Source: Martensiomyces pterosporus
Lineage: Eukaryota > Kickxellomycota > Kickxellomycetes > Kickxellales > Kickxellaceae
Reading direction: 5' to 3'
Assembly: GCA_025201845.1 (NCBI GenBank)
Contig: MU603947.1
Span: 62,001-126,000 of the forward strand
DNA length: 64,000 nucleotides
How positions within the stretch are numbered: the stretch's first letter is position 1; the number at the start of each line of letters is the position of its first letter. The notes beneath the pieces are model-generated. The model searched no databases and was not told the origin of the DNA. It saw only the letters and a list, made by a program, of their open reading frames with translations. The translations under genes were made by a program, and so were the position numbers. This document shows, piece by piece, positions 55,605 through 64,000 of this stretch.

Positions 55605-58073
55605 TTAGCTAACATAAAAATGCCTTCTCAGGATCTTGAGCGACGTGTCCTGCTCCAAGCTGTCGGCGTATGTGTCGTCGAAGGTGCTTGGGGCCGACTC
55701 GAGGAAAATGATTGGATCCATCGGGTCCAGGAGATCCGTCATGTCGTTGTAGGGATTAAGGGGCACCAGATTCAAGTCAAAAATGTTGTTGGCAGCAAGC
55801 ACCAGCGGGCGGTGGCTCCGGTCCATGGCCCTTGCGTAGTAGAAGTTGCTGATCATGGTCCCCGAGCCAAGCGCACGGCCCATGTACAATCTCACGGCTG
55901 GGTCGACGTTTTCCGAGAGGTCGGTTTCGCTGAAGCTGTCGCCTATCGGCCGCCGCTGAATGGCCTTCGCCACATGCTTGACATCCCGCGTGCACACCAG
56001 TGTTCTCTCTCTGGCCTCGCTCGCAAGCAGATAGGGGATGGTGAGGAAGTAGCCCTCGGGTATGAACAGGTCAAAGTTGTTGGCGAGCAGGGTGCAAATT
56101 CCATTGCACTGGGTGGTGCACAGACACCACTCGGGGTTGTCCACGTAGTAGGCCTTGGGCGTGACGGCCTCGGGAGTAAACAGCTTGTCTGCAAGCCAGT
56201 TCCACTTGCAGGTCCCGGCCTCGCGCTTGGCGATGGCGCGGTTGACCTTGTTCTGCCACAGGTTGTACTTGTTCCTGTACCCGGTCATGCTGAGGATGGC
56301 GGTCTTGGCCTTGTTCGCGTTGTGCTTCTCTTGGTAGCTGCTGGTGTAGGGGATCTCGTGCTGGACAAGGTACAGGAGCCGAAGCGTGCAGGGGCTGATT
56401 CCCCAGTGGATGTCCCAGGACATGTACTGGTTGAGAACGGCCTCGATTTTGAGCATCATGCGGTCCTGGCTCGTGCACAGCTTGTCGTAGACGTCCATGG
56501 ATATCTGGACATCAAACACCTCGCCGCACCCATCCGACTGGCTCTTGCCATCAAGCCGGCGGCTCAAGTCGACGAACGAGAGATTCAGTATGCCGGTGTA
56601 GTCGTGCTCAGCCGTGATTGTGTCGCCCAAAGGCGAGCTCAAGAGGCTCATCAGCGTGTTGTACTTGATGTTGTACATCGCCACCGTGCTGCTCATGGGC
56701 GAGTGCAAGGACAGGTTGTCTGACGAGGGAAGCAGGATTCGGGGCACCTGCCTGCCGCCGTAGATGTCCGACGCCTCAGTCATTGTGCGCTGGATTGAGC
56801 GGTTGAGAGAGACGGGGCCGAACAGTGCCAGGTAGTTGTTGACGAACCTGTCGTGCTGGAACACCGTGTACCCCTCGCCCTGGATGATCCGAATGCTGCC
56901 CCAGACGCCGTTGATGGCATGCAGCGGCGCTGAGCCTATGTGCTTGGCTAGCATGACGATTCGAATCGACTGGATGCCTATGGCGTACATGCACTGGGTG
57001 ACCGAGCACGGGTCGGTATACAGGGTGGATAGCAGACGGCGCTCGCGCCTCGGGCAGTCGCTGGTCTCATCCGTGCCTGCACCCTCGTTGCTATTGGCCG
57101 TGCTCGCCCACCCATTGTCCTCGTCGCGGTCGCGCAGCCTGAACGTCAGGCGCTTGCCCACCAGGTCGGCGCACAGGGCATAGAGGCCAAACTGCACCCA
57201 GGGGAGCTGAGCATGCATCAGCTTGTTCTGCGCCAGCACCGACATCTTGAACGCCTTGTCCACCTCGGACTGTTCCTTGGAAACATACGTGTCGCCTACG
57301 CGGTGGGTGACGTGCAGTGGCGGTGGCGCGATGGAATGGTACAGGACGCTAGCCCAGCCACCGACCCAGGAGAAGAACCTGCCCAGAAGGACGCTGAAGA
57401 AATACAAAACGCCGACGTGGATCCACTGCCACGCAATGATTCTGCGGCCCGACGACGGCACAAACGAAATGACCCTGACGGCCTTCTCAAACTCGGCCAT
57501 CCTTGGGTACCTGGCCGCACGCGCCAGCTCGATGAGCGTCTGCCCGCTGCCGTTCTGGATGATTTTGATAATGTCGTCAATACGCAGCAGCTCTTTGCCG
57601 CTGCACATGGGCGCGTCGTTCTCGCCAATGTCGGACTTGGCACGCTCCTCGATGGACACGGGTGAAACGCGGAATGTCGTGGTATGGCATTTGGTTTCGC
57701 ACGTGTACAGGGATATGCCAAACGCCATGTCCACCTCGGTTTTCAGCCAGCGCAGGAAGCGCAGGATGGATGCGCGCTGGCCGCGGCCAGGGTCCGGAAG
57801 AAACTGCAAGAATCCCACAATGAGGGCAAATAGCGCCGGCACGCCGCTGAACAGGTCGATTTGGTGGATATCCACGCCCTTGCTGTCCTTTCCGCCGCCG
57901 CCACCGTCGCCACCGCCGGAGCTGCTGTCCTGGGTGGGGTTTGGGCTGGCCGCGTCTCGTACGCCAAAGCTGTTGCCGCCGCCGACGGGCAATGGCGTGT
58001 AGCCATTGGCGGTGGTGCAGTAGTAGTTGTTGACTACCGTTATGTGTGTGATGTTTGCGACCACCGACTCCAT
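55605..58073 (-). CDS. Unrecognised 822-residue protein with two membrane segments
   Basis: I do not recognise this protein. The N-terminus contains NITH and a Gly-rich linker (about 51-61). A hydrophobic segment lies at about 74-92 (LFSGVPALFALIVGFLQFL) and a second at about 212-246 (WIHVGVLYFFSVLLGRFFSWVGGW). A long soluble region follows with no visible enzyme motif. Near residue 647 is a cysteine cluster WCLCTTQCNGIC (C-x-C-x3-C-x3-C). The C-terminus is acidic with repeated Pro-Asn and Asp (PLNPYNDMTDLLDPMDPI). The long intact frame and codon use like its neighbours argue for a real gene. It is presumably lineage-restricted. It lies between Cym1 and PLD and is transcribed toward Cym1. Confidence 0.65.
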   Translation of the reverse strand: MESVVANITHITVVNNYYCTTANGYTPLPVGGGNSFGVRDAASPNPTQDSSSGGGDGGGGGKDSKGVDIHQIDLFSGVPALFALIVGFLQFLPDPGRGQRASILRFLRWLKTEVDMAFGISLYTCETKCHTTTFRVSPVSIEERAKSDIGENDAPMCSGKELLRIDDIIKIIQNGSGQTLIELARAARYPRMAEFEKAVRVISFVPSSGRRIIAWQWIHVGVLYFFSVLLGRFFSWVGGWASVLYHSIAPPPLHVTHRVGDTYVSKEQSEVDKAFKMSVLAQNKLMHAQLPWVQFGLYALCADLVGKRLTFRLRDRDEDNGWASTANSNEGAGTDETSDCPRRERRLLSTLYTDPCSVTQCMYAIGIQSIRIVMLAKHIGSAPLHAINGVWGSIRIIQGEGYTVFQHDRFVNNYLALFGPVSLNRSIQRTMTEASDIYGGRQVPRILLPSSDNLSLHSPMSSTVAMYNIKYNTLMSLLSSPLGDTITAEHDYTGILNLSFVDLSRRLDGKSQSDGCGEVFDVQISMDVYDKLCTSQDRMMLKIEAVLNQYMSWDIHWGISPCTLRLLYLVQHEIPYTSSYQEKHNANKAKTAILSMTGYRNKYNLWQNKVNRAIAKREAGTCKWNWLADKLFTPEAVTPKAYYVDNPEWCLCTTQCNGICTLLANNFDLFIPEGYFLTIPYLLASEARERTLVCTRDVKHVAKAIQRRPIGDSFSETDLSENVDPAVRLYMGRALGSGTMISNFYYARAMDRSHRPLVLAANNIFDLNLVPLNPYNDMTDLLDPMDPIIFLESAPSTFDDTYADSLEQDTSLKILRRHFYVS

Positions 58074-58116
58074 ATGACTGTGGTGCTAGGCAAGCTAATA
58101 GTGCCCCATGCAACGA

Positions 58117-58139
58117 GCAAATAAATAAATAAATAAATG
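58117..58139 (+). repeat. AAAT microsatellite upstream of the 822-residue gene
   Basis: About five AAAT units lie about 45 bases upstream of the start codon of the unrecognised gene. Confidence 0.8.
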
Positions 58140-58344
58140 AAAGGGAGATGGAAAGGGAGGAAGGGGGAGGAAGAAATCAAAGCGTATGCACGCCTCTGCC
58201 ATACATGCGCTCTTCTCCAGGCGTCCCTTGCAAATCTCGGCACTCCACCACACCCATGCAGACGCTACAAGTCAACCGGGTGTCAAAAAGGACATTGTAC
58301 TCGTTTGGAACAAATAAACAAATAAACAGCCGGCAAAACTAGCA

Positions 58345-61300
58345 TCAAGTGAACACCTCCAGCGGCAGCAGAATCTCCTTGTCCCCGAGCTTCGCTCCCA
58401 GATTTTCAAACTTCAAAAAGTTCAGCGGAATCGGCACCAAATGCCCCCTGACCGCCTTCAGCTTCTCCAGAGTCTCGGGCACGCTCTTTCCTGGAATGGC
58501 GTGGCCGTGGGGCACCTCGTGCCCAGGGATAAAGCTCTTGTACTGCTCAAACGTCTCCACGGTGTCGTCGGGCACGCATCTAAACACATCCCTGAATATC
58601 CTCTCGTTCTCCGCAGCCGTGTTCCACCAGTACTCCGTGAACTCATCCGACAGCGGGTCCTCGATGTACTTTCTCGCTCTTTTGATCTCCTCAAGGCGCT
58701 CTTCAGACAGCTTGGTGTCGATTGGCGGCTTGCCCGCATACATCTCGTTGATGTACCGCATCTGGTCGACGCTGTCCAGCACTCCCGAGTGCTCCTGGCA
58801 CAGCTGCACGCGCAGGGAGTGCGCGAACTTGGCCGCCTGGTACGGCCGCCCGTTCATTGTGGTCAGCACGGGCTCCGTGTCCTCAACGACCATGGCGATC
58901 TCAGAGTCCCGGTTGCCGACCATCGACCGGTCGTTGATGTTGGCCGAGCCCATGATTACGTACCGGTCGTCGACGATCATCAGCTTGCAGTGGATGTACA
59001 CAAGCTCGGTGACGATCTGGTCAATGACCTCGGGCTCGGCTACGTCGGACAGCACTGCCTCGCCATTGGGTTTCTGGCTAGTGCTGGCCCCGCTGGTGCT
59101 GGCTGCTGCTTTGGGCTGAGGCCCAGAGGTTTGCGTAGCGTGATGTGCGGCCGGCTTGGGTGGATGCTCCTTCGGCTTTCCAAACACCTCGTGCTCGATG
59201 ATCTGCGGCCCAGTACGCGGCGGCGGCGGGTACACCTGGTTGTCGCCAGCCACGCCCCTTGGCGCCGCTGTCGACCCGCCCCTGTCCGCACCGGGCCCAG
59301 CCACAAGGGCAGTAGCTGCGGCACCCGGAGGGGCACTTGTGCTGGTGGGTCTCCGGGAGGTCGACGACTTGCCACGGCTATGCCCGGCGTCTCCCTCAGC
59401 CACCAGCCTCTGCCGCATGTATTCCGCGCCAGCCATCTCCGGAAGCACAGTGCGCTGGCCGCGATCGGCGGCCTTTCCATTGGCCTGGTCGCCCAGGAAC
59501 ACGGGCTCCGGGTGCTCATGGCCGCCACGGAACGACGGCGGGTGGACGTAGTTTTCGACATCAGCCATATCGAGCTGCACCCGGGAGCTGCCAAACTCCG
59601 AGTCCGAGTCCCTCCTCTCCAGCTCCGCGGGCATTCCGTGGTGGTTGAGCTTCTTCTGCAGGCGGGTGCCACTTGACTTCATGTTCTTCCCGTATTGCTT
59701 GATGTGCTCCGTGCCGCGAACCAAGTACCTCAGCGCGGTCGTCCTTCGTCCCTCATTGTCCATCCTCTGCATATAGCCGGCGCGCGCACCCTCGTCATCC
59801 GATGCAGACGACTGGGAGTGGCGCTGGGACTCGTTGCCAGCCTGCGAGCCCGAGACCGTGCTGTTGAGCCCAGACAGCGAGGTCCGCCGTCTGTGGAACG
59901 ATCTGCGCGGGAGCGTGAATGACCGCCGTCCGATCATGTGCGGGAAATGCGAGTGCTTGGAGCCACTCGGCTGCTGTGCGAATCGCGGCCGCTCGATATG
60001 CTCCGAGCGGCGCGAGAGCTCCTGCGACCGGCGAGAGATATTCTCCTCCATCGGGAAAATGTCAGCCGCAAACGCCTCGTCGGGCCGCTTGAACGAGTAG
60101 TCGCCAGTCACATGGCGCGGGGGAGGGCTGCCAAACGACGCCTCAGCGGTGGACTCGCCATGCGCACCACTGCTGGCAGGCGGCTGGGAGCTGGCCACAC
60201 GGACATTGCGAGCAGACGGCGCAAACGTCGGCGCAGGGGCAATTGCATCGGTGGCGATGCCATTCGGTCTGTTCTCTGACTTCTTGATGGTCGGCACGCC
60301 CTGCTGCTCCAGGACAGAGTCGAATCCGGGTATCTCCTGCGGCGCGTTTCCTGCAATGGCGCTGACGTCCTGCTGCACGGCGCCATCGGCGTACCGGCGG
60401 ATAACGTCGTATGTTCTCAGACCAAAGAACCGGATGTACTGGTGCATGTCAATGCCCTCCTTCTCCAGCTGCGAGGCGATTGAGTGGTCGCCGCGACAAA
60501 TGGACTGGTACTGCCAGTGCATGACCAGCTTTAGGGTGGCGGCGCCGGCGGCATTGACGTCTCCCTCGAAGGCAGGCATCAGCGGCATGAGCACAATGAC
60601 GCGGAACCTCTCGCCCCTCCTGTGTGCCCGCTTAATCCTGTCAACAAGCGCCTCGGCGATGCGGTTCTTAATGGTGTATCCAGCATCCTCGCGCGCGTTG
60701 GTGATGAAGAACTGGTTCTCGATGTAGATAAAGTGCTTGGCGTCGCGGATCATCTCGCAGTACGCCGTGTGGATGGAGCTCTCCTTTGTGATTCCCAGGG
60801 ACCACTCGGCCGACGACCTTAGCACCTGCGTCCTGCACGTGCCGCGGTACTGCAGGTCGTTGCGCGACACCGAGTACTCGCCCTTGGGCATCAGGAAGGG
60901 CAGCTGGGGCTTGGCCATTCCCTTGGAGCTCTTGATGAAGTTCCACCGCATGATGAAGTGCCTGGCGACGTCGCGCGCCGGCTGGCCGATCATGGCCATG
61001 TGCACGTCGTGCCAGGGCATCCGGGGCGTCGTGCGCCTGTCGATCAGCGTCTCCTCGTAGTTGTTGACGTTGGCAAAGTCGTGGATGCGCGCGTTGTTGT
61101 AGTCCTGGCCAAAGAAGATCTGCAGGTGCGAGTACGGCTTTCCCTTGTAGGGGAGGAAGTAGTCGGCCAGCCGGTGGCCATGCGTGTCGTATCTGCCCCA
61201 GCACAGGTCGAGGCCGCCGATGAACGCAAAGGTGTTGTCGACGATGACCATCTTCTCGTGGTGCGCCCAGAACATGGTGCCGCCCGCAAGGTGGTCCGGA

Positions 61301-62667
61301 TGCCGCTGCACCATGATGTTTGGGTGCAGCGACTGCAGCTTGCGCTTGGTGTACGCCGAGTTGATGGTGAGGGAGACGGTGACCTCCTTGTAAACAACGA
61401 CGTAGATCTTGACGCCCTCCTCGGCCTTGCGCTTGAGCAGGCGGTCGAGCCGGTACTCCTCGTTCTGCGCATAGGGTCTGCGCAGATGAATCTCGGGCGA
61501 CAGCCACCAGTCCTCGATGTATATGCAGTCGGTTGCGTTTTCAAGCGCCTCCGAGAGGGCATAGAAGTAGTCGTCGCCGTCGACGAACCAAATGACTCGG
61601 CTGTCGTTGCGGATGGGCGCAAAGGAGGCGAAGCGGTGGGGCACGGCCCACGCCGACGTGCTCTTCATCTGCATGATGGAGTGCCGCCACTCGCTGATCA
61701 CCCGCTCGCTGTCGCTGCGCAGCTGGATTCGCCTGTACTGGTTCGACACGGTGATGCGGTAGGGGAACAGGGGGTTGCGGCCGGACTTTTTGCGGTACTT
61801 GATGTCGAACTGCGGGTCGGCGAACAGCACGTCGCTGGGGTAGGGGTCCGAGATGTGGTTGCAGAAGGCAATGTACGAGTCGCGCACGAGCACCCACTGC
61901 CGCGACCACCGGCGCAGGTCGTGCGGCGTGCACCACTGGCCGGTGGTGTGCTCCACACGGCGGTCCAGGTTGCCCTCCTTGCCCTTCCACCCGACGTCCT
62001 TCATAATCGACACGGCGCTGAGCTCCAAAAAGGTGCACACCTCGTAGGCCGGGCGCATGTTCATGGCGCGGAGCACCTTGATCAGGTAGTTCTCCAGCGC
62101 CTGCCTTCTGTCGGCAGCTGCCTGGTGCATTCTCTCGCCTCTATGGTGGTGGCCACCGGGCTTGAACGAGCGGGCCTTCTCCAGGGCGTAGCTGAACTGC
62201 TGCGGGAAGTTGGGGAGCTGGTGCACGCGGCCCTGGAACTTGCGCAGCGTGAGCATCGTGTGGAGCGTCAGAAAGTCATTCAGCTTGCGGTAGATCACCC
62301 ACTTGATGTCGCCGTACTGCAGCTCGATTCTCACAACAAAGTGGTGCTGGTCCTCCACGTCGGGCGTGGTCCCCGACACTGTGACGTCGAGTCGAATGGC
62401 GTCGAAAATGACAGGCGGCGCGCGGTGTCCGTGCTCGTCGCGCATGAAGTAGAACATGGGCGCGAATATGGCGTCCTGCAGGAACGGAAACATGCCGTCG
62501 GGGAACGAGCCCTTCATGCGGCGGTGCGGCCGGCGGGTGATGACTGAGGCCTTGATGACGGCGCGCTTGAACTTGTGCCGGATCTCCTCCATCCGCTTGT
62601 TCTTCTTCGCCTTCTCCTCCTCGGCCGACATCCCGCCCTCCTCGTTGTCGTCGTCGTTGTCGTCGTT

Positions 62668-62698
<31 letters not shown>

Positions 62699-63759
62699 GG
62701 GTTGTCTCCGTGCGGGGAGAACCCTGGGTGCTCGTTTGCGCCGGATGCGGTGAAAAAGCGGGCGAACATGGATGACGATTCTCCGCGCTGCATGTCGTGC
62801 GAGCCCCTGTCCTGGCTGTGGCTGTGGCGACCGTGCATGTGTAGGTTGTGGAAGTAGCTGCGGTGGTGGCTGTTGCCCTCGTCCTCGTCCTCATCCGCAT
62901 TGTCGCCCAGCGCACGGCCACGTCTCTTTATAGTGCCGCCCTTCCCTTTGGCAGCGGCTTCGTCGTCCTCTTCGGGGAGGTTGTATTGCGGCGACAGCGC
63001 TGTTGTGGATGTCGTGGGTCCGTGGTCGTAGTGAGTGGCTGACCCGCCCGATGAAACCCCCGTGTTCGAGCGATCCCTGTGACTGCCAGCTGCCACGCCG
63101 TCCGCTGAAAACCCAGCGTGGTGATCGTCGTTCGTCAGCACGTGCGCCAGCCTACTATACTCGACTGGGCCATTGTGGTAGTCATCATCCGACCTACAGG
63201 AATTAAAAGGCATGGCCAAAAATCAATCATTGAGCATGGAGCGCAGAAAAGGCGCCGACAGCTGAGCAAATGGCATTGCCGCGTGTCCTGCCCAGGAGGG
63301 CGTGGCTGCACACAGGAGGAAAAGATGTGTTTCGTACTCATCAACGTACTGAACGTCCCCATGCGCCAGCGAGTCCTCGCCGATTCCCGGCACGCGCAGC
63401 TCCAGCTGGTCAAAGTCCGGGATGCCCTTGTGGTCGTGCTCTGTAGGATGGATCTCTGAGCGCTCCGACATGCTCTGAAACAGCTTGTCCCACCCGCTCT
63501 GGCTCCTCTGGTGCGCATACGACATGCGCTTGGCCGGGTACTGCTCGCCCGTCGTGGCCGGCGCGACCAGCGGGGACACTGCCTCGTCTGCATCATTGCC
63601 GCCTCTGGCGTGGTTTCGCCTGCCTCTGGACGCTCCGTGCGATACAGTGTTGCTGTGACGTAGCTGCTGTGCGCGCTCGCCTGCCGGCTGCGTGGGCTTG
63701 AGTTGGAGGGAATGGGCGATAGATGAGCTGTCGGCCTCCTCGCCCTCAATGAATACCAT
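58345..63759 (-). CDS. SPO14: Phospholipase D, Spo14/PLD1-type (two exons)
   Basis: Exon 1 is 63350-63759 and exon 2 is 58345-63193; joined, 1752 residues. The intron (156 bases) uses GTACGT and a CTGTAG acceptor, phase 2. The enzyme cleaves phosphatidylcholine to phosphatidic acid and choline. Order: disordered head, an acidic Asp/Asn repeat, PX (about 400-510), PH (about 540-655), and HKD motif 1 (HHEKMVIVD, about 782). A long low-complexity insert follows (about 1080-1500), then HKD motif 2 (HCKLMIVDDRYVIMGSANINDRS, about 1537). Both catalytic HxKxxxxD motifs are intact. Yeast Spo14 has 1683 residues and is needed for sporulation membrane growth. The exon 1 start at 63759 is the first Met in the frame. 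Confidence 0.9.
62641..62700 (-). repeat. GTCGTT/GTCGTC repeat encoding an Asp/Asn acidic tract in PLD
   Basis: Trinucleotide repeats encode a run of Asp with periodic Asn (DDDNDDNDDNDD) before the PX domain. Confidence 0.85.
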
Positions 63760-64000
63760 TTCCTTCTCCGTATGCGCGAAGGCGAATTGGAGACAAATAG
63801 GACGGAGAAGCGAGGCGGAAGGCTATGCTGCAAGCAACTGAACTGGAATTCCAAAAATGTGCTTCGAGAAAGAGCGACTCCCTCTTCTTTGCAGGTGAAT
63901 GTGTGAATGGCTGGAAAACAAGGGAGGGAAAGGCGCGGTGCGTGCCACAACAGAAATAATATTATGCGGTGCTGGGGGAGAGAGAGAAAGAAAGAGCAAG
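63760..64000 (-). promoter_or_regulatory. Upstream region of phospholipase D, to window end
   Basis: This 241-base end of the window should hold the PLD promoter. I see a GAGA-rich stretch near 63978-63995 and no gene. Confidence 0.3.

Noticed and set aside
60958..62547. 529-codon open frame antisense to PLD, plus 58441-59676
   Set aside because: Shadows of the PLD reading frame with no recognisable motif.
63135..63950. 271-codon minus frame overlapping PLD exon 1 and intron
   Set aside because: Reads across the PLD intron in another frame; PLD exon 1 is supported by splice phase and donor.
1..64000. CRISPR arrays, bacterial operons, insertion sequences, tRNA or rRNA genes
   Set aside because: None were seen. 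Repeats are few and of microsatellite or duplication type, and I found no tRNA by eye, though a scan with a dedicated program could find one I missed.

Overview
The window is nuclear DNA from a fungus. It is gene-dense and GC-rich in coding third positions. Most genes are single open reading frames. The few introns have canonical ends (GTAAGA, GTAAGT, GTACGT ... YAG) and some carry a TGCTAAC branch point. The gene set is eukaryotic and fungal: ATP-type PEPCK, HOM6, Tea1-type kelch protein, LIM-RhoGAP Lrg1, Spo14-type PLD, U2AF65, Cym1. A LENG1 (Cir_N) protein, a CCNDBP1/GCIP protein, a NuSAP-like protein, a TMEM62 protein and a crinkler-like P-loop protein suggest an early-diverging lineage, possibly Kickxellomycotina such as Coemansia. 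That placement is inference and was not tested.

Layout. 1-11.8 kb: PEPCK (contains an assembly gap and an exactly duplicated flank), homoserine dehydrogenase, a securin candidate (minus), a GCIP-family protein, a NuSAP-like SAP-domain protein, a secreted trypsin-fold protein with a degenerate active site (minus), and a zinc alcohol dehydrogenase. 11.8-14.5 kb: a long stretch without a convincing gene, carrying a perfect 2 x 103 bp tandem duplication. 14.5-22 kb: an unrecognised coiled-coil protein, LENG1, a crinkler-like NTPase (minus) and TMEM62 (minus). 22-33.9 kb: Tea1/Kel1-like kelch coiled-coil protein (minus), ATP synthase subunit b (four exons, one of 20 nt), SIL1 (minus), a small zinc finger protein and a BAHD-type acyltransferase. 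33.9-46 kb: U2AF65 (minus), MAD2 (minus) divergent from MUS81, an ABHD11/Imo32-like hydrolase (minus), and a three-exon LIM-RhoGAP (minus). 46-58 kb: ALG10, APC2 (minus), a second ABHD11/Eat1-like hydrolase, the Cym1 presequence protease, and an 822-residue protein I do not recognise (minus). 58-64 kb: phospholipase D (minus, two exons).

Functional threads. Several genes belong to mitosis and chromosome handling: securin candidate, NuSAP-like, Tea1-like, MAD2, MUS81, APC2. Securin is an APC/C substrate, MAD2 restrains APC/C, and APC2 is its cullin subunit. Three of the promoters involved (securin/GCIP, NuSAP, MAD2/MUS81) each carry two forkhead-type GTAAAYA motifs, which suggests shared cell-cycle control. 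A second thread is mitochondrial: ATP4, Cym1 and two ABHD11-family hydrolases. A third is ER and secretory: SIL1, ALG10, TMEM62.

Two assembly faults affect reading. PEPCK has 130 N with a 272 bp exact flank duplication. The MAD2/MUS81 promoter is present twice around a 10 N gap, with six substitutions and one 3 bp indel between copies, which looks like two haplotypes placed end to end. The least explained items are the 822-residue protein, the crinkler-like protein, the degenerate trypsin-fold protein and the 2.7 kb gene-free region.
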